The notes beneath the pieces were generated by a model. It was given only the letters and a program-made list of their open reading frames with translations. It ran no database searches and was not told the origin of the DNA. The position numbers were made by a program, and so were the translations under genes. Shown here one piece after another: positions 1 through 6,536 of a DNA stretch of 33,703 nt (positions within the stretch are counted from its first letter, which is position 1; every line of letters starts with the position of its first letter). Where the stretch lies: contig JAOXSA010000162.1 of NCBI GenBank assembly GCA_025800245.1, positions 1 to 33,703 of the forward strand, written 5' to 3'. Source of the DNA: Amphritea sp. GTDB taxonomy: Bacteria; Pseudomonadota; Gammaproteobacteria; Pseudomonadales; Balneatricaceae.

Positions 1-1232
1 CCCACACTGCAGGTGGTTTGTACGGTAATGCCGGTTACATCGATCTTCTGTTGAGCGATAGCCCGGCGCAGCAGCTCTGCCAGCTTGGCTGCTTTTTCCG
101 GGCTGGGATCGTGGAACAGAATAGCAAATACATTTTCTTCCAGGCGGGCAAAGATATGCGCTTTGTTGACCTTCTTACTCAGCAGCTCGGCGATATCCGC
201 CAGCACGATGTCACCGCCTTTGCTGCCCAGATCGGATAACAGGGTGTCGTAGTTATCAAACTTGATATACAGCAGGCTGCAATCCGCACCACCTGGCAGG
301 GCTTTATGCACTGCCTTTTCAAGCGCGTTGAGCATATAGCTCTTGTCATACAGCCGGGTGATCGGATCCAGATTGGCGAAGCTGTGAGAATTAACTTTGA
401 CGTCTGGCTGAATGATCACCTGCAGAGCATCCTGGTTCATATACCGGGTATGCTGGATGGTAAAGGTAGCAGTGAAGTTCGAACCGTCGATACGGCGACC
501 GTTGAGTTCCAGTGTCACTTCATCCTGAGGTTGTTCCTGAACGGCTCTGAGCTGGCTCAGTAACTGTTCACGGTCTTTCATAGTGACAAACTTATCCAGC
601 GTCTGACCATCCAGTAGCTGCGAATCTTCAACGCCGAAAGTTTTACTGAAAGAAGGGTTGCTGTAGAGCGGAGTCAGTTCCAGGTCCAGATAGACAATCG
701 GAAACTGAGACAGCGCTGCCAACTGCTGGCACTGTTTTTCAACTTCGGCCAGTTGTGCCTCGGTGGTTCTCATGCGGCGGCGATTTTCCAGATGTTCAAG
801 CTGGCGGCGAATCTGAATCAATAGCAGTTCCTGTTCTTCCAGAGAGATAACCGTGGCCATTTTAGCTTTCAGCCCCTGTAGCAGTGACAGGCTGTTACTG
901 CGCGGTACCAGCTGAATAATCGGGATATCTTTTCCCTGACGCTGAAGGATCTGTATCGCTTCTTTAGCGGTAAACGTGCCTTCCACCTGTGGGCTCAGAA
1001 TAAGATCCCATGAACGCTCGCTGAGGGCGCTCTGGAACTCTTCCGCCGACTGTACCTGCTGTCCCCGTGGCGCCAGGCGGGCACCCCGCAGTAGTGTAAT
1101 GATGGGATCAGCCTCGGCTGCTGTCAGGCCAAGAAACAGAATATGCACATTCTTGCGCAGGCGTTGCCGTTTTTCTGAAATAATCCTTTTTAGCAGGGCT
1201 GACTGAGCACCTGTGGCTACGTTTCCGCTCAT
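1..1232 (-). CDS. FimX-like REC-PAS-GGDEF protein (partial, degenerate sites)
   Basis: The minus strand is open from an ATG at 1232 to the window edge, about 410 codons without a stop, so the gene is cut at its 3' end. Residues ~30-150 resemble a receiver domain, but the usual phospho-acceptor Asp is replaced (WDLILSPQ, Ser in place of Asp). Residues ~180-290 look like a PAS domain (FPIVYLDLELTPLYSNPSF). From ~300 a GGDEF fold begins (DPITRLYDKSYMLNALEKA), but the active-site loop reads ARLEENVFAIL instead of R-GGDEF, so cyclase activity is unlikely. Degenerate REC, PAS and degenerate GGDEF in this order is the architecture of FimX, a c-di-GMP effector for type IV pili, which continues into an EAL domain. 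The EAL part would lie outside the window. The start has only a weak ribosome site. The domain reading is firm; the FimX assignment is an inference. Confidence 0.75.
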   Translation of the reverse strand, partial: MSGNVATGAQSALLKRIISEKRQRLRKNVHILFLGLTAAEADPIITLLRGARLAPRGQQVQSAEEFQSALSERSWDLILSPQVEGTFTAKEAIQILQRQGKDIPIIQLVPRSNSLSLLQGLKAKMATVISLEEQELLLIQIRRQLEHLENRRRMRTTEAQLAEVEKQCQQLAALSQFPIVYLDLELTPLYSNPSFSKTFGVEDSQLLDGQTLDKFVTMKDREQLLSQLRAVQEQPQDEVTLELNGRRIDGSNFTATFTIQHTRYMNQDALQVIIQPDVKVNSHSFANLDPITRLYDKSYMLNALEKAVHKALPGGADCSLLYIKFDNYDTLLSDLGSKGGDIVLADIAELLSKKVNKAHIFARLEENVFAILFHDPSPEKAAKLAELLRRAIAQQKIDVTGITVQTTCSV

Positions 1233-1450
1233 AAGTATTCTTCTTCTGTGAAAATACATCTGGTAACAGGGCAGTCTATCGACTTTGTATCTGCCTGTCA
1301 GTCAGATTCAGGTGATGGCGTGTGAAATTGTACGCAAAATGACCATTTTGTTGTTTTCAGACAATAGGAACAGCTTTGAAAAGCAGGATGCAATCTATCG
1401 AACCCGCAGGCTTTTGCGTGTGCTGATGATACCGGAGATATTCTGAAGTT

Positions 1451-1486
1451 TGAGATGTAACTGAAAGATGGCTGGGGTAGGAGGAT
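1451..1486. repeat. Direct repeat copy 1: orphan tRNA-Gln 3' tail
   Basis: These 36 bases are identical to 1617-1652. Bases 1469-1486 are the last 18 nt of tRNA-Gln on the minus strand, including the encoded CCA. The remainder matches the 18 bp that flank the intact gene. The rest of the tRNA is missing, since the sequence diverges sharply after 1486. This is a broken tRNA-Gln remnant or an att-like duplication. Confidence 0.8.
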
Positions 1487-1616
1487 GGATCCTTATCGCT
1501 GTTGGCGATAAGGCCCCTACGGGCTTCACAGCAGAGCTGCTCGTCTCAAATTGCACGCAATTTGTCGAACCTCGAGGTTCTCGTAGTCACTGAGAGTTTC
1601 GTTGATTCTGGGAGCT
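1487..1616. other. 130-bp palindrome-rich insert between tRNA-Gln tail repeats
   Basis: This non-coding stretch lies between the two copies of the 36-bp repeat. It contains several short perfect inverted repeats: a 9-bp stem at 1491-1499/1505-1513, AAATTGC/GCAATTT at 1548-1563, and the palindrome GAACCTCGAGGTTC at 1567-1580. No reading frame of note is present. It may be a small dispersed palindromic element or the residue of a larger deleted insertion. The region 1233-1450 to its left shows nothing recognisable beyond the 5' flank of the FimX-like gene. Confidence 0.5.
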
Positions 1617-1652
1617 TGAGATGTAACTGAAAGATGGCTGGGGTAGGAGGAT
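1617..1652. repeat. Direct repeat copy 2, within intact tRNA-Gln end
   Basis: Identical partner of 1451-1486. Here the 18 tRNA bases (1635-1652) belong to an intact tRNA-Gln gene and 1617-1634 are its 3' flank. Confidence 0.8.
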
Positions 1653-1709
1653 TCGAACCTCCGCATGACGAGATCAAAACCCGTTGCCTTACCGCTTGGC
1701 GATACCCCA
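1635..1709 (-). tRNA. tRNA-Gln (UUG), copy 1
   Basis: The 75-nt minus-strand gene starts TGGGGTATCGCCAAGCGG. The 7-bp acceptor stem (TGGGGTA/TACCCCA) pairs perfectly, the anticodon loop TTTTGAT carries TTG, the T arm contains GGTTCGAATCC, and CCA is encoded. It is last in a four-tRNA operon, 6 nt after tRNA-Met, and identical in sequence to the copies at 1874 and 5751. Confidence 0.97.
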
Positions 1710-1715
1710 GCAAAA

Positions 1716-1792
1716 TGGTGGCAATAGCGGGACTCGAACCTGCGACCCTCGCATTATGAATGCGATGCTCTAACCAGCTGAGCTATATTGCC
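1716..1792 (-). tRNA. tRNA-Met (CAU, elongator), copy 1
   Basis: The 77-nt minus-strand gene starts GGCAATATAGCTCAGCTGG. The anticodon stem-loop TCGCA-TTCATAA-TGCGA gives CAT, and CCA is encoded. The first acceptor pair is G-C and A5-U68 is present, which fits elongator Met better than initiator Met or the lysidine-modified Ile tRNA. It is identical to the copy at 1967. Confidence 0.93.
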
Positions 1793-1873
1793 TTTTATAT
1801 AACAGTGGGTTTAAGAACCGTTATATAAATCTGATTGTTTCCAACCGCTTCTTTTTCATTAAGAGAAAGAAGA

Positions 1874-1948
1874 TGGCTGGGGTAGGAGGATTCGAACCTC
1901 CGCATGACGAGATCAAAACCCGTTGCCTTACCGCTTGGCGATACCCCA
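1874..1948 (-). tRNA. tRNA-Gln (UUG), copy 2
   Basis: Identical in sequence to the gene at 1635-1709. It is second in the operon, 18 nt after the promoter-proximal tRNA-Met. Confidence 0.97.
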
Positions 1949-1966
1949 GCAGAGTCGATAAAGGCA

Positions 1967-2043
1967 TGGTGGCAATAGCGGGACTCGAACCTGCGACCCT
2001 CGCATTATGAATGCGATGCTCTAACCAGCTGAGCTATATTGCC
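1967..2043 (-). tRNA. tRNA-Met (CAU, elongator), copy 2
   Basis: Identical to the gene at 1716-1792 and first in the operon. It begins roughly 15-20 nt after the predicted transcription start of the promoter at 2066-2094. Confidence 0.93.
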
Positions 2044-2065
2044 TTAGCACTTATCGAGGTCGCGA

Positions 2066-2094
2066 ATTATTCTCTTTTTTGGTAATCCTGTCAA
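2066..2094 (-). promoter_or_regulatory. Sigma-70 promoter of the Met-Gln-Met-Gln tRNA operon
   Basis: On the minus strand, a consensus -35 TTGACA (2089-2094) is separated by exactly 17 bp from AATAAT (2066-2071). The next bases, TCGCGACC, form a GC-rich discriminator as found at stringently controlled stable-RNA promoters. The first tRNA starts 22 bp downstream of the -10. Confidence 0.8.
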
Positions 2095-2141
2095 CCGCTT
2101 AGAGGTAAAAAAAAGGTCAATTTTCAGGTTTGTTTAAGGCG

Positions 2142-2182
2142 AAAAAAAAAGCCGCTCAGAATCGCTTCTGAACGGCTGTTTT
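2142..2182 (-). terminator. Terminator after ychF
   Basis: Inverted repeat with arms 2151-2160 and 2167-2176 (10 pairs, one G-U) and a 6-nt loop. On the minus strand it is followed by nine T residues. A T run on the other side would let it act in both directions. Confidence 0.88.
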
Positions 2183-2199
2183 TTGTACAGAGTCAGGCT

Positions 2200-3291
2200 T
2201 TAAACGTTAAAGCGGAAGTGCACTACATCGCCATCTTTCAGGATGTACTCCTTACCTTCCAGACGCCACTTACCAGCGTCTTTCGCGCCCTGTTCGCCAT
2301 TAAATTCTATAAAGTCGTCGTAGCCGACAACTTCAGCGCGGATAAAGCCTTTCTGGAAGTCGGTGTGGATAACACCAGCGCCTTCCGGTGCAGTTGCGCC
2401 CTGTTTTACAGTCCAGGCGCGAACTTCTTTAACGCCAGCGGTGAAGTAAGTGTGCAGGCCCAGCAGCTCATAACCGGCGCGGATAACGCGGTCCAGACCT
2501 GGCTCTTCCATGCCCATCTCCTGCAGGAATTCCATCTTCTCTTCATCTTCCAGTTCAGAGATTTCGGCTTCCATCATGTTGCAGATAGCAACGATCTGAG
2601 CACCTTCTTCCTCTGCCAGCGCTCTCACCTTGTCCAGATGAGGGTTGTTTTCGAAGCCATCTTCGGAAACGTTGGCGATATACATGGTTGGCTTGGTAGT
2701 CAGCAGGTGGAACTGACGGATCTCAGCGCGCTCGTCATCGCTCAGCTCCAGCGAGCGAATCGGTTTGGCTTCTTCCAGGTGTGCCTGCATTTTTTCCAGC
2801 AGCGCTTTGGCTTTGAGGGCATCTTTGTCGCCGCTTTTCGCTACGCGAACCACTTTCTGAAGCTGCTTCTCAACAGACTCCAGGTCTGCCAGTGCCAGCT
2901 CAGTATTGATGATCTCGATATCGTCCATCGGATCGATCTTGTTGGCCACGTGAATAACGTTTTCATCTTCAAAGCAGCGAACCACGTGAGCGATGGCATC
3001 AGTTTCACGGATGTTTGCCAGGAACTTGTTACCCAGGCCTTCGCCTTTGGAAGCGCCAGCAACCAGACCGGCGATATCGACAAATTCCATAGTGGTCGCC
3101 AGTACCCGCTCAGGGTTAACGATTGCTGCCAGGGCATCCAGGCGTGGATCCGGCATGGGCACGACACCTGCATTAGGCTCAATCGTACAGAATGGGAAGT
3201 TTTCCGCGCCGATACCGGCTTTGGTCAGTGCATTGAAAAGAGTGGATTTGCCAACGTTAGGCAGGCCCACGATACCGCATTTAAAACCCAT
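2200..3291 (-). CDS. ychF: Redox-regulated ribosome-binding ATPase YchF
   Basis: This 363-residue protein is the usual YchF/OLA1 length. The N-terminal G domain has the P-loop GLPNVGKST (residues ~9-17) and the DIAGLV switch region (~73). A helical coiled-coil insert occupies ~120-200, and a C-terminal TGS domain contains [10 protein letters not shown] and ends [12 protein letters not shown]. The NVGKST P-loop and lack of the usual NKxD guanine motif fit the ATP-preferring YchF family, which binds ribosomes and responds to oxidative stress. The start ATG has AGGA 7 nt upstream. It lies 22 bp after pth and closes the prs-rplY-pth-ychF cluster, followed by a strong terminator. Confidence 0.97.
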   Translation of the reverse strand: MGFKCGIVGLPNVGKSTLFNALTKAGIGAENFPFCTIEPNAGVVPMPDPRLDALAAIVNPERVLATTMEFVDIAGLVAGASKGEGLGNKFLANIRETDAIAHVVRCFEDENVIHVANKIDPMDDIEIINTELALADLESVEKQLQKVVRVAKSGDKDALKAKALLEKMQAHLEEAKPIRSLELSDDERAEIRQFHLLTTKPTMYIANVSEDGFENNPHLDKVRALAEEEGAQIVAICNMMEAEISELEDEEKMEFLQEMGMEEPGLDRVIRAGYELLGLHTYFTAGVKEVRAWTVKQGATAPEGAGVIHTDFQKGFIRAEVVGYDDFIEFNGEQGAKDAGKWRLEGKEYILKDGDVVHFRFNV

Positions 3292-3313
3292 GGCTGTATC
3301 CTGTCGTGTTCAG

Positions 3314-3904
3314 TTATTCGGCTTTGAAGGTGTGAAGGGTGGTCATCGCTTTATGCCATTCGCCGGATGCGGCCTGTTCCAGTACGCGCATCGCTTCGTC
3401 AATGGCTGCTTCGGTCAGATTGAACTCTGAAGCAGGGGCTTTTTTCAGCACAAAGTTGCTAACCTCGCCGGCGCTGCCCGGGTGACCGATACCTAAGCGC
3501 AGACGGTAAAAATTCTTGTTATTGCCCATTTTGCTGATGATATCCCGCAGGCCATTATGACCGCCGTGTCCGCCGCCCTGTTTAAAGCGGGCAACACCGG
3601 GAGGGAGGTCCAGCTCATCGTGAGCGACCAGAATCGATTCAGCAGGAATCTTGTAGAAGTTAGCCAGCGCGGCAACAGCCTGACCACTGAGATTCATAAA
3701 GGTAGTCGGGATCAGCAAGTGAACAGGTTTGCCGTTCAGGCTGATCTTACCGTACAAACCGTGAAATTTACTTTCAGGTTTGAGTGGGGAGAGATGCCGG
3801 GCAGCGAGCTGCCCGACAAAGTCGGCACCGGCATTGTGACGGGTTTGATCATATTTCTGGCCCGGGTTACCCAGGCCAACAATCAGTTCAATCGGGTCTT
3901 GCAT
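3314..3904 (-). CDS. pth: Peptidyl-tRNA hydrolase
   Basis: This 196-residue protein is the standard bacterial Pth size. It releases peptides from peptidyl-tRNA that has dropped off ribosomes, recycling the tRNA in the cytoplasm. Visible family signatures are [10 protein letters not shown] near the N-terminus, TRHNAG with the catalytic His at ~23, and HDELDLPPG followed by the glycine-rich [15 protein letters not shown] loop. It sits between rplY (25 bp upstream) and ychF, the same neighbours as in pseudomonads, and is probably cotranscribed with both. Confidence 0.97.
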   Translation of the reverse strand: MQDPIELIVGLGNPGQKYDQTRHNAGADFVGQLAARHLSPLKPESKFHGLYGKISLNGKPVHLLIPTTFMNLSGQAVAALANFYKIPAESILVAHDELDLPPGVARFKQGGGHGGHNGLRDIISKMGNNKNFYRLRLGIGHPGSAGEVSNFVLKKAPASEFNLTEAAIDEAMRVLEQAASGEWHKAMTTLHTFKAE

Positions 3905-3929
3905 GCCAGTGCCTGTCGTCAGTAATTAC

Positions 3930-4529
3930 TTACTTAGCAGCTTTAGCGCCACGTGGTGCGTAAGTCTGAGCGATGCCCTGGTCACGGTCAGCGCCACGAC
4001 GCAGTTGAGCGATCTCAACACCGGCTGGCATAGTGATATCGGACAGGTGGATAACCTGACCCATCTCAACGTTAGACAGATCAACTTCCAGAGACTCTGG
4101 CAGTTTGTCAGCCAGGCAGCGAACCTTAACAGTTGTCTGAGACACAGTGTACTTACCAGACGCTTTGCCTGCTGGAGACTTAGCGAAGTTGGTGAAGTTC
4201 ACAGGTACGATGATTTCGATCGGCGTAGACTTAGTTACGCGCTGGAAATCGATGTGCTGAACAGTGTTTTTCGCTGGGTGACGCTGAACATCTTTAACGA
4301 TAACGTTTTCAGATTTGCCGTCCAGTTCCAGAGTCAGGATAGAAGAGAAGAAAGTCTGATCTTCGATCTGCTTAACCAGTACACGGTTTTCCAGAGAGAT
4401 AGATACAGGCTTCTTACGCTTGTCACCACCGTAAACAACAGCAGGAACCTGACCAGCGTGACGCAGGCGGCGGCTCGCACCTTTCCCTTCGTCTGTGCGA
4501 GGCTGTGCATTCAATACAAAATCGGTCAT
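3930..4529 (-). CDS. rplY: 50S ribosomal protein bL25, long (CTC) form
   Basis: This 199-residue protein comprises an N-terminal 5S-rRNA-binding L25 domain (~1-95; FVLNAQPRTDEGKGASRRLR) and a C-terminal TL5/CTC beta domain (~100-185). This is the long form found in pseudomonads and relatives, not the ~94-residue E. coli version. It binds 5S rRNA in the large subunit. AAAGG lies 8 nt before the ATG. The hairpin at 4555-4585 ends with its T-rich tail just before this ribosome site, so read-through from prs may be limited. Confidence 0.96.
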   Translation of the reverse strand: MTDFVLNAQPRTDEGKGASRRLRHAGQVPAVVYGGDKRKKPVSISLENRVLVKQIEDQTFFSSILTLELDGKSENVIVKDVQRHPAKNTVQHIDFQRVTKSTPIEIIVPVNFTNFAKSPAGKASGKYTVSQTTVKVRCLADKLPESLEVDLSNVEMGQVIHLSDITMPAGVEIAQLRRGADRDQGIAQTYAPRGAKAAK

Positions 4530-4540
4530 TTTAATACCTT

Positions 4541-4585
4541 TAGTAAAAACAAAACTGCAAACACCTTGCGACCAGGTATTTGCAG
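4541..4585 (-). terminator. Terminator or attenuator between prs and rplY
   Basis: On the minus strand, CTGCAAATACCT pairs over 12 positions (one G-U) with AGGTGTTTGCAG across a 7-nt loop (4555-4585). TTTTGTTTTTAC follows. It can end prs transcripts. It lies 12 nt from the rplY start codon, so it could also act as an attenuator of rplY expression. Confidence 0.75.
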
Positions 4586-4641
4586 TTATTTCAGTTAACC
4601 CTTGCGGGCGGTTTTCCTGTCAGCGGATCGTTAAGCCGGGC

Positions 4642-5583
4642 TTAACGGAACATCGCGCTGATAGATTCTTCGTTGCAGACGCGGCGAACCGCTTCTGCCA
4701 GCATCGGTGCCAGCGTCAGCTGACGGATGCGATCACAGTTTGCCGCTGCTTCAGTCAGCGGAATAGTGTCTGTTACAACCAGTTCATCCAGATCGGAACC
4801 GGAAATGTTCTTAATAGCCGGGCCTGACAGTACTGCGTGGGTTGCGTAAGCAACAACTTTTACTGCGCCGTTCTCTTTCAGTGCTGCTGCGGCTTTGCAC
4901 AGAGTGCCAGCAGTGTCACACATGTCATCAACCAGAATACAGGTACGACCGGTAACATCACCGATCAGGTTCATAACCTGGGACTCATTGGCTTTTTCAC
5001 GACGCTTGTCGATGATCGCCAGGTCGCAATCCAGTTGTTTTGCCACAGCACGTGCACGTACCACACCGCCTACATCAGGAGATACCACGATCGGGTTTTC
5101 GTAGTTCTGGCGAGCGATCTCGTCCAGCAGTACCGGAGAGCCGTATACGTTATCCACCGGGATATCGAAGAAGCCCTGGATCTGGTCAGCGTGCAGGTCA
5201 ACGGTCAGTACGCGGTCGATACCGACACCCGCCAGCATATCCGCCACGACTTTAGCGCTGATTGCGACACGGGCAGAACGTGGGCGACGGTCCTGACGGG
5301 CATAGCCGTAATATGGAATTACCGCAGTGATGCGGGTTGCGGATGCACGACGCAGAGCGTCAGCCATCACGATCAGTTCCATCAGGTTGTCATTAGTGGG
5401 TGCGCAGGTGGACTGCAGAATGAAAACGTCCTTACCACGGGCGTTTTCATGAATCTCAACGCTGACTTCGCCATCGCTGAATTTGGTTACGGTTGCTTCG
5501 CCCATTGGAATGTCTAGGCGTTCTACAACTTTCTCAGCAAGCTGACGGTTAGCATTGCCAGTAAAGACCATCATTTTAGGCAC
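4642..5583 (-). CDS. prs: Ribose-phosphate pyrophosphokinase (PRPP synthetase)
   Basis: It makes 5-phosphoribosyl 1-diphosphate from ribose 5-phosphate and ATP, the precursor for purines, pyrimidines, histidine, tryptophan and NAD. Visible motifs include [41 protein letters not shown] (ATP-binding flexible loop), [13 protein letters not shown] and the PRPP loop [10 protein letters not shown]; the C-terminus is [11 protein letters not shown] chose the GTG at 5583 (GGGAAGG 8 nt upstream), which gives 313 residues beginning [12 protein letters not shown] and matches the family length. A second GTG at 5652, with AAGGA about 9 nt upstream, would add 23 unconserved residues. It lies between a tRNA-Gln gene and rplY. 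Confidence 0.95.
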   Translation of the reverse strand: MPKMMVFTGNANRQLAEKVVERLDIPMGEATVTKFSDGEVSVEIHENARGKDVFILQSTCAPTNDNLMELIVMADALRRASATRITAVIPYYGYARQDRRPRSARVAISAKVVADMLAGVGIDRVLTVDLHADQIQGFFDIPVDNVYGSPVLLDEIARQNYENPIVVSPDVGGVVRARAVAKQLDCDLAIIDKRREKANESQVMNLIGDVTGRTCILVDDMCDTAGTLCKAAAALKENGAVKVVAYATHAVLSGPAIKNISGSDLDELVVTDTIPLTEAAANCDRIRQLTLAPMLAEAVRRVCNEESISAMFR

Positions 5584-5750
5584 GGTGTCTACCTTCCCGG
5601 ATGTACTGTCGTTTAATTGAGATTCGGTTGTTGAGTCTTGCGGGGCTTGCACTTTAATTCATCCTTATCGGAATGGGCCGCCGTTTTGCCTGGTGGGTAA
5701 CCTGTATGTGGTTTTTGGAAGTGTCGTGATACAAAGCTATCCACTAAGGA

Positions 5751-5825
5751 TGGCTGGGGTAGGAGGATTCGAACCTCCGCATGACGAGATCAAAACCCGT
5801 TGCCTTACCGCTTGGCGATACCCCA
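5751..5825 (-). tRNA. tRNA-Gln (UUG), copy 3
   Basis: Same 75-nt sequence as the two operon copies, with encoded CCA and anticodon TTG. It lies between lolB and prs, the place where pseudomonads also carry a tRNA-Gln, but without ispE beside it. Confidence 0.97.
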
Positions 5826-5868
5826 ATATCCAGTCACTTCAGAGCACCAGGCTCGCAAAGAGGCGCAC

Positions 5869-5897
5869 ATTTTCCCGGAACAGGTAGTCAAAGTCAA
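5869..5897 (-). promoter_or_regulatory. Probable promoter of tRNA-Gln (and perhaps prs)
   Basis: On the minus strand, TTGACT (5892-5897) begins directly after the lolB stop codon. It is followed by a 17-bp spacer and GAAAAT (5869-5874). The tRNA begins 43 bp beyond the -10. No other good promoter was seen between the tRNA and prs. Confidence 0.5.
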
Positions 5898-6530
5898 TCA
5901 GTTGGTGGCTGAAAAACGACCATTTTGTGCGGTGATCTGCCACTCTTTAGCGACAATGGTTATGCGCAGATCTCCCCGGCTGATAATCAGCTTGCCCGGG
6001 AGATCGACGCCGTCTGCGTGAGTGTAGCGTAAGTATCTGATCTGCCAGCCTTTCTGGTTGAGGTTCTGGAGTCGGTTATCGGCAAATTCAGGGGTATAGG
6101 GCAGGCCGGGGGCAGGAATGCCTTTGACCCAGTAAAGCAGCTCCCGGATCGGGAACTGCCAGCCCAGTGTTCTCTGCATCAGTAATTCGGGCGATCGGGC
6201 ATGTACAGGCTCTTCTCCGGCGACATCGATCATCACGCCGCCACCATTACCTTCTATGCGGGCACCGCCCTGGCCGAAGGGACCGCTGAGCTCGATTTCA
6301 TAGTGCTCCTGAAGTTGCTGCCAGTACAGGCTGGCGCTATGGTTTTCGCGGCTGTTGCGGATGCCGATTTTACCGGTCAGACGCCATTGATTGGTCGCCA
6401 GTAACTGTTGCTCATGGCTGGACCAGGAATCCGGCGCTGCGATCGGCTCCGGTGGCGTGCTGAATCCGGCGCAACCACTCAGAAGCAGTGTCAGGACAAC
6501 CAGTATGGAGCAGGATAGGGAGCGACTCAC
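5898..6530 (-). CDS. lolB: Outer-membrane lipoprotein receptor LolB
   Basis: This 210-residue lipoprotein has a signal peptide ending in the lipobox LLSGC (Cys20). The mature part shows LolB features: NQWRLTGKIGIRN (family W-L-GK pattern), SASLYWQQLQEHYEIELSGPFGQG and LLYWVKGIPAPG. LolB takes lipoproteins from LolA and inserts them into the inner leaflet of the outer membrane. The start is GTG with a weak ribosome site, 6 bp after the TPR gene stop, so translation is probably coupled to the gene upstream. In related genomes ispE follows; here only 72 bp separate lolB from tRNA-Gln. Confidence 0.93.
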   Translation of the reverse strand: MSRSLSCSILVVLTLLLSGCAGFSTPPEPIAAPDSWSSHEQQLLATNQWRLTGKIGIRNSRENHSASLYWQQLQEHYEIELSGPFGQGGARIEGNGGGVMIDVAGEEPVHARSPELLMQRTLGWQFPIRELLYWVKGIPAPGLPYTPEFADNRLQNLNQKGWQIRYLRYTHADGVDLPGKLIISRGDLRITIVAKEWQITAQNGRFSATN

Positions 6531-6536
6531 TGTGAA

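Noticed and set aside
1716-1792. CAU tRNA as the lysidine-modified tRNA-Ile or initiator tRNA
   Set aside because: G1-C72 pairing excludes the initiator type, and the A5-U68 region fits elongator Met better than Ile2. The exclusion of Ile2 is not absolute.
1635-2043. Repeated blocks as a possible CRISPR array
   Set aside because: The repeats are complete tRNA-Gln and tRNA-Met genes with correct cloverleaf pairing.
2218-3327. Long open frame on the plus strand opposite ychF
   Set aside because: It is antisense to a gene with unmistakable YchF motifs and has no ribosome site or recognisable domain. It arises from codon bias.
5839-5940. Short minus-strand open frame across the lolB end (LIDFDYLFRENVRL) as a possible ispE remnant
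   Set aside because: It is about 33 codons, lacks a supported start and shows no IspE motif such as the GHMP kinase glycine-rich loop.
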